Assembly (NCBI GenBank): GCA_015143295.1
Contig: CM026567.1
Location: 9,132,416 to 9,196,415, forward strand
Source: Tetracentron sinense
Taxonomy: Eukaryota; Streptophyta; Magnoliopsida; Trochodendrales; Trochodendraceae
DNA: 64,000 nucleotides
Direction of reading: 5' to 3'
Below the pieces are notes generated by a model, which saw only the letters and a program-made list of their open reading frames with translations, had not been told where the DNA came from and did no database searches. Below, in pieces: positions 32,558 to 43,530 of this stretch (positions within the stretch are counted from its first letter, which is position 1; each line of letters starts with the position of its first letter). Both the position numbers and the translations under genes were made by a program.

Positions 32558-32568
32558 GGAATACTCAG
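32550..32568 (-). promoter_or_regulatory. Conserved LTR hairpin, reverse solo LTR
   Basis: The minus strand reads CTGAGTATTCCATGCTCAG, 440 bp from the LTR 3' end. Confidence 0.75.
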
Positions 32569-32804
32569 TGTCTACAAACTACTAAAGCTAGTAAGCAATA
32601 ACCGAATTTATAACATGTTTTTCAAGTCAAGTAAAGCGAGCAATTAAAACCAAGTCGACTAAACCAACATACTTCGAAATCGTTGAGCAGAAGCCATGAT
32701 ACTTTTCAAAACATATACGGTGCAAGCTTTTCAAATCACATTTCTAAACAAGGCTTTACAAGCATGACTTTGAGATATTCTTTACAAGCAAATGTTTCCC
32801 TTCT

Positions 32805-33060
32805 TGGAACACCTTAGAGACGAGTTCATACTTTACAAGACTTCAAAGTGATTCCCTTCTCGGAACACCTTAGAGATGAGTTCATACTTTACAAGACTTC
32901 AAAGTGATTCCCTTCTCAGAACACCTTAGAGACGAGTTCATACTTTACAAGCTTTCAAAGTGATTCCATTCTCGGAACACCTTAGAGACGAGTTCATACT
33001 TTACAAGATATCAAAGTGATTCCCTTCTCGGAACACCTTAGAGACGAGTTCATACTTTCA
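32805..33060. repeat. ~58-bp minisatellite
   Basis: Four to five tight copies of a unit containing TTCTCGGAACACCTTAGAGA and CGAGTTCATACTTTACAAG. Copies are almost identical, which suggests recent expansion. Confidence 0.9.
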
Positions 33061-35924
33061 TTGAGCAAGCTTTGAGACTTTGAGCCAAACATAATACTTT
33101 GAGCATAATACTTAAAAACCAAATCCCAAACATCGAGCAAAACCTCTTTCCGAAACAAGTCCGATTAAAACTCCTTTTCAAAACCCAATTCCTTCTTTGA
33201 GACAAAAAAACCCTTTTTCTTCCATCCTTTGATTGAAAAAAACCCAATATACAAGTGCAAGTGATTATTTGTGAACAAGATTTAAACAAGAACCTTAAAT
33301 ATAACTTATCTTAGTCATAGTTTATCAATAACAAATCCAAGACCTTAATTTCCCTAGAAAATCCTCCCAAAACTATAAGCCTAGCATAAAACATAACTAT
33401 ACTAAGTTTAGTAGAGTGTATCTACCTTGTGAAGGATTGATTTCCTTCACCCAAAAGGTTTTGAAAGCTTGTGGAAGAGAAGATCCGAGCTTAGGAAGAA
33501 CTCCTGAAATCGAAACTCGGATTCCACTTGATCACTAGCACCAACCTTGAAAACCCTAGCTCTTCTCCTTCTTTTCTCCCAAAATTTCTCCCAAAATTTT
33601 CTTCCAAGGGTTGTGGTAACCCTAGCCCACAAAATTGGGCTATTTATAGCCAAAGGGATTGAGTTAAAGACTCAAACACCCTTGAAAATATCCCAAGAGG
33701 TCGGCTACAGGCAAAATTAGCATGATCGGTCGACCCGTAGAGATGATCGGTCGACCGGTCAAAAGCCACCTCTCTGTCCAAAATCCCCATACAACTTTTC
33801 GAGCATTCGGTCGACTGGTAAGGAAATTCGGTTGACCGGTAGCAAATTCGGTCGACCGGATTTGCCTGTTTTTCCCCTGTTTTTGCCCTGTGCTTTGTTC
33901 TTTTTTCCTTTCCTTCTTCCACACTTATACTTATTTTACTATAAAATATTTAAGCTAATGTTTTTAACCTTTCATTTCATTAACTTTAAGTTTTAAATTA
34001 AAATAAGGAAGTATGTAGAACCCCGGAACCAAGTTCACTATGCTATCAATAGTGTTAGTGAATAGTGCCCTTATATGGTGTGTGTAAAGGCCTAAGGCCT
34101 CTCATTGTGTTCTTGATATTATGGTCAGTCAAGTGAGGGTTTTAGGTACATAGTTTGAGTCTTACAAAGAGAGTACAAAGATACTCTAAGTGGGTAAAAT
34201 CAAGGGCATAAAATACCCTAAGTGTTTAATGAGTTGTAGGTGAGTAGTGTTGTGAATAGTGCTAGTGCGTGAGGCATAAAGAGGTCGGGGCCTCTCATGC
34301 ATGTGGGCGTGAATGCAATGATCACCTAGGTGGGTTAAAAACCTATGGGGTAACAAGTCATGAGGTGTGAGTATGGTTTTGGACCTGAGGGAAAAGAGTG
34401 TGAAAGCACTCGAGGTGTTCTAGGTGTTGAAGAGTTATGTTTCGGCATTTCCCTCAACTTTAAAGAGCTCTAGTTTAGTCACCATTGCTTGGAATTGAGT
34501 GATTCTTAAATTTTTGGAAAGATATTGGAACCCTTTTCGAGTTTCATGTTTATCATTTTTCATAATTTTGAGTTAGGGTTAGGTTAAAAGTGGAGATTTC
34601 CAAAATCGGGTCGGCTGCAAATCTGGGCTGTCACAACCCATTGCAGACTAGTCAGATTTAGGGGCATTTTGGTCCACGAATAAAGAACAATTATAATTTT
34701 TGAAAAATAAAAAAGTTGTTCCTCTTCCAAAGTTAAATCCAACACAAGTTGAATCATCAAAATCGGATGAGTGAGTCAAAAGTTATGGCCGAAATACCTG
34801 GTCACTACCGATCGCTTGGTCCACTACCGGTAGATCGGTCATAAGCATCGATCGATCGGTCCACTACTGGTAGATCGGTCATAAGCACCGATCAATTGGT
34901 CCAGTACCAGTAGATCGATCATCTATCGGTCCTACGCATTTTGCAGAAATTTTATTAAGGGTTTTTTGGTCTTTTGGCCACTCCACCCTTATTTTTAAGG
35001 GTTGGCTTGAGCCAAGGGTGTTCACAAACACCCTTAGCAATATTTTGAGAGATAGTAAGAGGGGAGAAAAGGGGTTTTCTCCTAGGGCATCAAGTGGAGA
35101 AAGATCAAGGGTTTAGAAACCCTAGAGCATCCCAAAAGCTTGGATTTCTTAATCCACAGCTCAAGCATGTGAGGAGCACATTCTCCAAGCTCGGCAACGT
35201 TCTTCCTTTACATTTTCAAGGGCTTCTTCCCCTATTCAAGGTTAGTACACCCTACTAACTACTTTAGTAATAACCTCGGTTTATTTTAAAAGCATACTTG
35301 TAGATTTCTTTAGTTCATTCTTTTCTTGACTTGTTTTATTAAATCCCTAAATTTAATTAAGAAAAAGAAGGAATGATGGATGTGGGAATGTGTGGTTAAG
35401 GCGATGGATGCCATATGGATATGATGGGTGTTATGTGATGGAAATGGTGGAAGTGTATTGTATACATAATGAACACACTTGAATGTTGATGAAATTACAA
35501 CCATAAAAAGAGGAAATCAAATGGTTAGAAAGGAGTTGTGCTCTATGTGTTTGATAAAATGCATGAATGAGATAAAAAAAAAAAACCTATGGCTAAGAAC
35601 AAATTAATGAAAATGAAAAAAACGTGGCATGTAAGATGTTTGATTAAATGCTTGTGAAAAATGTGAAACCTAATCTATGAGATATGAGATAGGGACATTT
35701 CCCCAAGAATTGTAAAAATGATGATATGCTTTATGAATTCCTTAAATCTCTCATATGCCTATAATTTTTCAAATGCTATCTATTCCTCAATTTTTCCATG
35801 CTATTATTATTATGTTTACAAACTACACCCACAAGTACACATGCATGCATGAATCGGCTTTTCAAGTATATGTACATAAGAAAACGACACGAATAAGAAA
35901 TGTGAATAAACAAGCATAAATGTC

Positions 35925-36620
35925 AAGGGTAGGGCATATCCCTAGGATATGTCATACCTGACTCACAAGTCAAACAAGCATGAATGTCAAGGGTAGGGCA
36001 TATCCTACGATATGTCATACCTGGCTCACAAGTTAAGCAAGACAAGCAAGCAAGAATAACTAGTGTGTTTCATTCCACCATAGTCCAGGCACTAGTCAAG
36101 TCAAGCAAGGAGGCTAATGTGTTTCGTTCCATTATAGTCCGGGCATTAGTCAAGCAAGATACTAATGTGTTTCGTTCAATCATAGTCCGCGCATTAGTAA
36201 GCAAGAGTAACTAGTGTGTTCCGTTCCACCAAAGTCCGGGCATTAGTTAAGGCAAGGCAAGGCAAGGAGACTAATGTGTTCCATTTCATTATAGTCCGGG
36301 CATTAGTCAAGCAAGAATAACTAGTGTGTTCCGTTCCACCATAGTCCGGGCACTAGTCAAGTCAAGACACGAGGCTAATGTGTTCCATTCCATTATAGTT
36401 CGGGCATTAGTCAAGCATGACAAGAACCTAGTATGTCCGTCCGTTTCATAGTTTGGGTACTAGTTAAAGAAGACAAGCAAGAATAACAAGAACCAAGTAT
36501 GTCCGTCCATTTCATAGTTCGGGTACTAGTTAAACAAGACAAGCAAGAATAACAAGAACCTAGTATGTCCGTCCATTTCATAGTTCGGGTACTAGCTAAA
36601 CAGGAACAAAACAAGGCATG
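35925..36620. repeat. Minisatellites of the nested solo LTR
   Basis: Two copies of a ~60-bp unit with GTCAAGGGTAGGGCATATCC at 35925-36035, followed by about a dozen ~45-bp units (TAGTCCGGGCATTAGTCAAG; later CCGTCCATTTCATAGTTCGG). Homologous to the type B array at 17398-17880. Confidence 0.87.
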
Positions 36621-36885
36621 TGTGATTCCCACAATACAAGAATAAGACAAGAATAAGTTGTAAATACGGCAAGCAAGTTTTGGAAACCACAAAAAGTATT
36701 TTCAAGAACAAGTCATTACTTTTGAATACGAATTTACAATGCGTAAGTTAAATATGATGTTCATGATTTACTTTACGTTGTTATGTCGTTTTAGCTTCCG
36801 CACACTGATTATGTATCTTTTGGATGAACTATATCTTGTATTACATATTAATGTTATTACTCTTGTTAGTTAGTAGCTTGTACTC

Positions 36886-36906
36886 GCTAAGTATTCCATG
36901 TTTAGC
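36886..36906 (+). promoter_or_regulatory. Conserved LTR hairpin with compensatory changes
   Basis: GCTAAG ... TTTAGC in place of GCTGAG ... CTCAGC. One G-C pair has become A-U and another G-C has become G-U, so pairing is kept. The loop region TATTCCATG is unchanged. It lies 422 bp from the LTR end. Confidence 0.72.
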
Positions 36907-36915
36907 CGTACTTTT

Positions 36916-37110
36916 ATGTCGGCAGGTACACTATACAACATATGGACTCTGGTCCCTTGGACTGAGGCAGCTCAGGGAGAGCAAGAGGTTATTCGGAAGG
37001 TTAGCCAGATGTTAGGGTTGGCCTGTGGCCATAGGTTGGGAAGAGAGAGAGAGAGAAATGTATTTTGGGATTTCCTTTTGGGGATTTTTCATGTGAGCTT
37101 GAGTGGGTAA
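36916..37110 (+). CDS. LTR micro-ORF, longest form (64 aa)
   Basis: Begins MSAGTLYNIWTLVPWTEAAQ, continues through GEQEVIRKVSQMLG and a basic patch (HRLGRERERN), and ends in a hydrophobic stretch (VFWDFLLGIFHVSLSG). It is the only B-type copy open past the TAG seen at 12636 and 29646. The hydrophobic end could be a membrane-associating segment, or simply translation of the conserved GAGAGAGAGA-ATGTATTTT block. Preceded by the hairpin. Unknown function. Confidence 0.5.
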   Translation: MSAGTLYNIWTLVPWTEAAQGEQEVIRKVSQMLGLACGHRLGRERERNVFWDFLLGIFHVSLSG

Positions 37111-37839
37111 TTCAAACATTTGCACCCTTGTGATTATTGTATTTTATCCAGTCATTGTTTCACGTTGACACTTGGAATTACATTTATGTTAAAGAAAATT
37201 TTTCGGATCACTATTTGGCATGCCTTGTATACTCTTTATAGGATTGATTAAGGTTAAGTCACGTCGCCAAAGTATCCTAACTCCTAGGGGGTATTTTGGG
37301 GCGTTACAAAGTACCCCCCATTTGAATCCAATAAAAATACTTAGAATTTTCAATTCCTTATAATTCAATATCTGAATTTCCAGTTTTAGGCAAAATCCGA
37401 TAAATCCGGTTCGTTGTAACTTTTCCCATTGTTCAAAAACCATTCTAACCATATGCATAAAATCCCATAAAATCAACTAAGCTTAGTTAACCTATAAACA
37501 ACCATTACTGAGACTTTTTATCTCAAAATTCAAAAATTTACATTTCATGCTTACTATTCACCGCGCTATTCACAGCACTATTAACAGCTATGAAAATGAG
37601 ATCCGGGGTTCTACAAGATGAGATCTGTGAAATTGGAGAAGATAGTTTCTATCTGCCTATTCAAGGTGATGTGATGATGTGCCCGAAGGGCAGGATCACA
37701 TTAAGCTAGTGTTTAGGTTTTCGATGCCAATTGATTATTCCCAAATTGGCAATACCATTAGAAACATACCCATAATCTAATTGGTATTAATGAATACAAT
37801 AGATCCCTAATACTATCTTTTTTGACATTTGATTAGATC

Positions 37840-39527
37840 ATGATAGGCCTATACCCATTGACCGAAATTCTTCGTGATGAAAAGTTAGTAGGAACTAACT
37901 ATGCAGACTGGAAAAGAAAGATTAGAATTGTATTTGCCGTAGATAACCTTGACCTATGTCTTAAGACACCTAAGCCCGAAATTCCTCCAGATGCTTCACC
38001 GGCCCAAAAGGCTGAGTTAGAGCAATGGGAGAGGTCCAATCAGATGACCAAGTGTTACATACTAGCTTCAATGTCTAACATTTTGCAAAGCCAGCATGAA
38101 CATATGGATAAGGCTTTTGACATTTTGAGCAAAATAAGTCAGCTCGACAAGTAAAGTTAAAATCCCTTGTTAACACCAAGATGGTTGAGGGAACTCCAGT
38201 CAGGGAGCACATCATAAAGATGATGGGCTTATTGAATGAACTGGAAATTCTTGGTGGAGAGATGGATGCCATCACTCAAATTGACACTGTTCTGCAGTCA
38301 CTCCCTTTGTCCTTCAATTCGTTCGTGTTAAATTATAACATGAACAAGAGTGAAATGTCACCAAGTGAGCTTATGAACTCACTTGTGGCTATAGAAGATT
38401 TGATCAAAAAGTCATCTAAAGGTGAGACTTTAATCGTCGATATTCCTGATACCTCCAAGAAATCTAAAAAGTATAGAAAATGGAATAAAGACAAAGGAAA
38501 GTTTAAAGACAATAAGGGTAAGGCAAGAGTTGCCAAAGGTTCTTCAGGAAAAGATGGCATGGAAAACAAGGGCAATGGAAAGTGTTTCCATTGTGGTAAA
38601 ATAGGCCACTGGAAGAGGAATTGTAGGACTTAGCTCGCAACTCTTAAGAAGGGTAGCGGAAGTACTCAAGGTATGAGACACTTTGAAGTACATATTATTG
38701 TTGAGTCTAACTTTTTGGATGGTCCTCCTAACTCATGGTGCGTGGATTCTGGATCCATTGTACACGTTTGCAATTGTTTGCAGGGGTTCAAGGAAACCAG
38801 AAAACTGACCAAACAGGAGCAGAAGCTTAAAGTTAGCTCCGGTGCAAATGTTGCAGTGAAGTCAATCGGCTTGTTTACTCTTTATTTACCTAATGAAAAG
38901 ACATTAATTTTGAAAGGCTGCTTTTATGTCCCTTCAGCACATCATAATTTGATTTCAATATCTAGACTCTTATTTTATGGATTCTCTATTAATTTTAATT
39001 CAATTGTTGAAATTAAGAAAGATGGAATGGTCTTGATAACTGGTAATCTCATTAATGGTCTTTATTTAATATTTCCATTGGTAAATAATGAATGTCTGCA
39101 AAGTGACAATATCTCATCATCTAGAATGTCTGGAATGAAGAGACATTGCATTGAGTCACTTATCTTTGGCATAAGAGACTTGGTAATCTTGATAGGAACA
39201 AGAGATTAGTAAGATGGTCCCCTTGACTTCCTCAAGGTAGAACCACTCCCTACATGCGAGTCTTGTTTCGAAGGGAAAATGACCAAGAAGCCTTACCCTA
39301 AAAAGGTAGGAAGAGCCGAAGAAAAGTTAAGACTAATACATAGTGATGTATGTGGTCCATTTAACATTGTTGTACGAGGTCAATACTGATATTTTGTCAC
39401 ATTTACCGATGACTATTCTAGATATGGATATGTCTATTTTGAAAATTTCAAAGAATTTAGATTAGAAGTTGAGAATCAAACTGACAAATCCATAAAAACA
39501 CTTCGATCAGATCGAGGTGGTGAATAC
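37840..39527 (+). pseudogene. Copia gag-protease-integrase (truncated, several lesions)
   Basis: Ty1/Copia polyprotein of the forward element. Order: Gag N-terminus (LVGTNYADWKRKIRIVFA, about 37885-37940), Gag middle (LNELEILGGEMDAI), zinc knuckle CFHCGKIGHWKRNC (about 38584-38625), protease with the DSG active site (WCVDSGSIVHVCN, near 38740), pre-integrase (LWHKRLGNLDRNKRLV, near 39160), and integrase ([30 protein letters not shown]). Lesions: frameshift near 38150, TAG after the knuckle at 38631-38633, frameshift before the pre-integrase, and a TGA in the integrase after GQY. It ends at 39527, exactly where a reverse Copia LTR begins, so the integrase C-terminus, RT and RNase H are absent. 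The motifs suit the Angela/Tork side of Copia. Confidence 0.92.
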
Positions 39528-42339
39528 TGAAAGGGGATCCGGATAAAAAATTTATGCGAAAACTGGATCCCCTAGATCTTTACACCATAAAAGCCTCAAA
39601 ATTATCTAAGAGTTTTCGTCATATCACCTCGGTGAATGTTTTTCACCGGTGAAGCTTAATCCACTCGAACTGTCAGAACTCTTTGTAGAGATTTCTCTGA
39701 AAAAATCCCCTAGAAGCTTTAGAATCTCCTTTGGTATTTTAGAAGCAAGAGGAAGAAGATGGATCAAAAGTGTTGACCTTCTATCACCAATAATACTAAG
39801 GTTTAAAACCATAGAGTTGTAAAACCCAACTAGGACCACCAATATAGCTCACAAATATCTCTAGGGGTCTCCACTAGGGCTCACGGTTTGGAAAGAGAGA
39901 GGAGAGGAGAGAAAAAATTCTAGAGAATTCTACTTAATGTTCTAGGGTGTTGGGGTATTTATAGACTAGGATTTTATCCTAATCCTACTCAAACTTGATC
40001 TTATCTAGTAGGATTTATTAATTAACAATAACTCTTATTATTAATTAAATAAACTCCTACTTAATCTATAACTACTTTAGTTATAGTAATACTATTAATT
40101 AAAGAGTCTCTATTATAAGAGGATTCCTTAATTAAAAGGGATAAGTCAAGATCCTACACTAAAGTAGGAAACCTAGTCAAACTAGGAATCCACAAGGGGG
40201 GCGTGAGCTTCAATGGGGCGTGGGATTTGAGGAGTTAAAACTCCTTATTGTAATCTAATTACAATAACATCTTAATCCTAATTGCAATCCAATCCTTGGA
40301 TTTTAATTCCATAATAAAAGGAATTATATTTCAATAATTATTCAATTAAATAAATCCTAATCCAATTAGGATTCTTCAAGTGGGCGCCCCACCCTAGGGT
40401 TTAAACCCATGGGCTTTGGCCCATATTAAAGGTCCATTTTAATGGGTTTATGGATATGGGTTAAACCCATTTCTCCTTTAATTATGTTAATCAAATAATT
40501 ACTAAAATAATCCCTTAGTTTAAATTAACAATTAATTTAAACAATAGATTAACTATTAATCTATTTAATTAAATGATTAAATTTTAATCACTTAAAATAA
40601 TTGATTAACTTTTAATCAATTATTGAGCTTGTATTTCTTATGTGAGCACCTTCACAGATTACTCTGGGACATTTTTACCCTAGCTTATCCAATGTTATCC
40701 CATTGACCCTAAATGGGAATTACATCGGAATTGCAAGTGACATGAGATATCCATGTTGCAATTAAATCACACAGTGTATGAACATTAACCATTACAGATC
40801 CTGCCACATAAACTTTTAAATTCGATTTATCCTTCCAAATACATTATCCCTAATGGGCCTTCGAGATTGACATACTATCTAACCCATAGCCCATTGCAAA
40901 TCATCCGAGTTTCCAAGATTTATGATTAAGCCATGAGAAACAACTTCTCATGAAAAACATTTTGAAAAAATCCTTTTATAAGTATAATACCTTTTAATAA
41001 AAGTATATTTCAAAAATTATTTCGTTTTCAAAATGTAGAACCCCGGAACCAAGTTCACTAGGCTGTGAATAGTGCTATGAATAGTGTTGTGAATAGTGTT
41101 TTTTCAGGCCTAAACCCTTTATGGAATTATGACTTCATATTTTAAAATGAAAGGAGGTTTCAAATGAATAAAAATATGTGTTAAAAGTGTTTTAGGGTGT
41201 TTGGGATAAATGAAACAAGAGTATGAAATACTCTAAGTATCGCAAAGATGGAGGTCTAGAAATACCCTCAACTTGAGAGAACTCTAGTCTTCTCACTGCT
41301 AATCAGAATCGAGTGATTTTTGAGCCATTAGAAAGATATCGGAATCCTCTTCGAGGGTCATGTTTATCGCTTTTGAGATTAGGACTAGAAGTTAATTCAA
41401 ACGTGGGATTTCTAGAAAGCGGGTCTGCTGTCATTTCAGCAATCACTTGGACTAGTAGCCTTTAGGGCCATTTTAGAATATGAAGATAGAAGAATTAGGT
41501 TTTGTAGGAAACATGAAAGTTGTTCCCCTTTAAATGAAAAATTCAATACAAGTTGAATCATCAAAATCCGATCAATGAGTCAAAAGTTATGGTCAAAATA
41601 CCACAGTGGTAAAAATGAAGGAATGAACAGTAGAAGGATCTATCTAGTTTGGGGTGGATAGATCCTTCAATTCCACAGATTGATGGATCTATCCATCCCC
41701 ACGACCGATAGATTGACCAAGCATATTTTTGTATGGGTTTTTAGCACAGTGAGTGGGTTTTTGATGGATCTATCGGTGCTCATGACCGATAGATCCTTGG
41801 TGATGGTTTTTGCCATGAAATCGACTCCTTGAGATATTTTGGGGGTGTATGGGTCATTGGCCTCAATCCCTTGGCCTATATAACCCACATTTCGTGGCTA
41901 GGGTTACAAGAACCCTAGAGAGGAGATTTTTGAGAGAAAGTTGAGAGAAAAGAGGGAGAAGATCTTGGGTTCTTCTAGGCTTGTACTAGTGATGAAGTGA
42001 AGTCGGGTTTTCACTTCAAGCTTTCTTCCTAAGCTTGGATCTTGCTACCAAGGAGTATTCGCAAGCTATAAACCGTAGGGATTTGATTTTGAAAGGTAAA
42101 TACCCTCGACACTAACTATCCTTGTTGTGATTTATGTATTGAAAGTAATATGTAAAGCATGGTTTTGGTAAAAGTGAGGTGTAGAAGGTGGTTTTTCTTA
42201 TGAAAGTTGGTTTATTATTATCAAATGATAAAAAGGGTTTGGTTTTGATGAAAAGTATGGAAGTGTGGGGTTTTAAACATGTGATGAATTTCGTATAAGT
42301 AAAGGGAAATTGAAAAAGGAGTTTTCCTATAAGTGTTAA

Positions 42340-43140
42340 GTACTCAAAGATGATTTTTGACGAAAGGGTAATTACTCTCTCCTTGTAAGCTTGTAAAGAA
42401 TATTTTCGACAAAAGGGTATTTAATCCTTCCTCATAAAGAATTGTAAAGTATGTTTTCAAATGAAGGGTATTGGAGACCCCCTTTTAAAGTAAGATTTCT
42501 GAAAAGGTATTTGATACCCCTTTAAAGTATGGTTTTCAAAGAAGGTTGGTAAAGTAAGGTTTTGAAAAGGGTATTTACATACCCCCTTTAAAGTGAAAAG
42601 GTTTTGATGAAGGGTAGTGGATACCCCCTTGTAAAGATGAGAAAATCCTAATAAGGGTAGTTACATACCCCTTGAGAAAGTTGGAAAGCATGATTCGTGA
42701 AATGGGTATGTATATGCCCCCTTGTAAAGCTGAATAAGTACGAAGGGTATTGTGATGCCCCCTTGTAAAGTTTATGATGTTCCACAATGGGGTATTTACT
42801 CCCCCCTGATAAAGCTGAATAAGAAAGAAGGGTATTGTGATGCTCCCTTGTAAAGTATGATTCAAAAAGAGGTATTTACTCCTCCCTTGTAAAGTATGTG
42901 ACTTCCAAATGGGGTATTTACTCCCCCCTGATAAAGCTGAATAAGAATAAAGGGTATGTGAGGCCCCCTTGTAAAGTATATGATTTTGACAAAGGGTATT
43001 TACATGCCCCCTTGTAAAGCTGAATAAGAAAAAGGATATGTGATATCCCCTCGTAAAGTAAGTTTTGGAAAAAGGATATGTGATATCCCCTTGTAAAGTA
43101 TGTTTTGAAAGAAAGGAGATTTTGACAAGGCTATGTGATA
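42340..43140. repeat. CCCCCTTGTAAAG minisatellite
   Basis: About a dozen degenerate ~55-65-bp units ending in CCCCCTTGTAAAG or CCCCCTGATAAAG, with GGGTATTTAC or GGGTATTGTGATG leads. The minus-strand open frame here (42575-42865) is repeat-derived. Confidence 0.85.
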
Positions 43141-43408
43141 AACCCTCATAAAGAATGTTTTTAAGGAAAGAACTCTAAGTATGTTTTGTAAAGAATGATC
43201 TCAAAGTACATTTTGAAAAAGTACGGTTCGCTCAAAGTATGATTTAATTCTAAGTATTGGTTTTGCTCAAAGATGTAAGGTTTTGAAAGTAAAGATTTAA
43301 AGTATGGTTTCTGTGCTTTGATTAAAGTATGCATATGAATTGTTTAAGTTTATACGCACATGTATTCTATTTTGATGTCATAGCCCTTCTAGTTAGTGGT
43401 TGGTAGAC

Positions 43409-43429
43409 GCTGAGTATTCAATGCTCAGC
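43409..43429 (+). promoter_or_regulatory. Conserved LTR hairpin (TTCAA loop)
   Basis: GCTGAG/CTCAGC arms with TATTCAATG between. A second perfect hairpin, CCGAAG/CTTCGG around TTGTTAT, follows at 43430-43448 and replaces the usual ATG start region. It is 429 bp from the LTR end. Confidence 0.75.
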
Positions 43430-43450
43430 CGAAGTTGTTATCTTCGGCAG

Positions 43451-43530
43451 GTCACAGGTTGGATGGTCGTGCTCCTGAACCAGTGATTGAGGTGGAGTAT
43501 GTCGAGAAACCAATGGGAAGTCATCAGTGA
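43451..43530 (+). pseudogene. LTR micro-ORF remnant without start codon
   Basis: In the GCAGGT frame it encodes GHRLDGRAPEPVIEVEYVEK and a TGA at 43528-43530. The [AR]PEPVIE and VEYVE pieces align with the QEPWVEEEYVEE of the 23817 and 46931 ORFs (Trp lost). The ATG of the MSAG start is absent (TTATCTTCGGCA), so it is degraded or depends on splicing. Confidence 0.4.

Larger units (their letters stand above)
34014..37308 (+). mobile_element. Solo LTR, type B-related, nested
   Basis: TGTAGAACCCCGGAACC to GGGCGTTACA, 3,295 bp, TSD AAGTA (34009-34013 and 37309-37313), inserted in the reverse solo LTR. It combines a family E-like GATCGATCGG palindrome array (34806-34932) with a type B-like minisatellite and 3' end. 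A donor-like CAAG/GTTAGTACACCCTACTAA lies at 35241. The hairpin has compensating changes (36886-36906). Confidence 0.93.
32128..37615 (-). mobile_element. Reverse solo LTR, type A-like, split by another solo LTR
   Basis: On plus it begins TGTCACGACCC and ends GGGGTTCTACA, flanked by TSD AGATG (32123-32127 and 37616-37620). Without the insert at 34014-37313 it is about 2.19 kb. On the minus strand it has CGGTCGACCG palindromes (33709-33860), a TATA box (CTATAAATAG, 33639-33649), a donor-like block at 33425, a ~58-bp minisatellite, the hairpin (32550-32568) and a micro-ORF of type A sequence. Confidence 0.92.

Noticed and set aside
33644-33924. Minus-strand open frames around the CGGTCGACCG palindromes
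   Set aside because: Repeated TEF/TDRS-like residues come from translating the palindrome array; no start context and different in each family.
39980-41000. Host gene in the AT-rich stretch near 40000-41000
   Set aside because: It is the reverse Copia LTR, matching 62900-64000 throughout.
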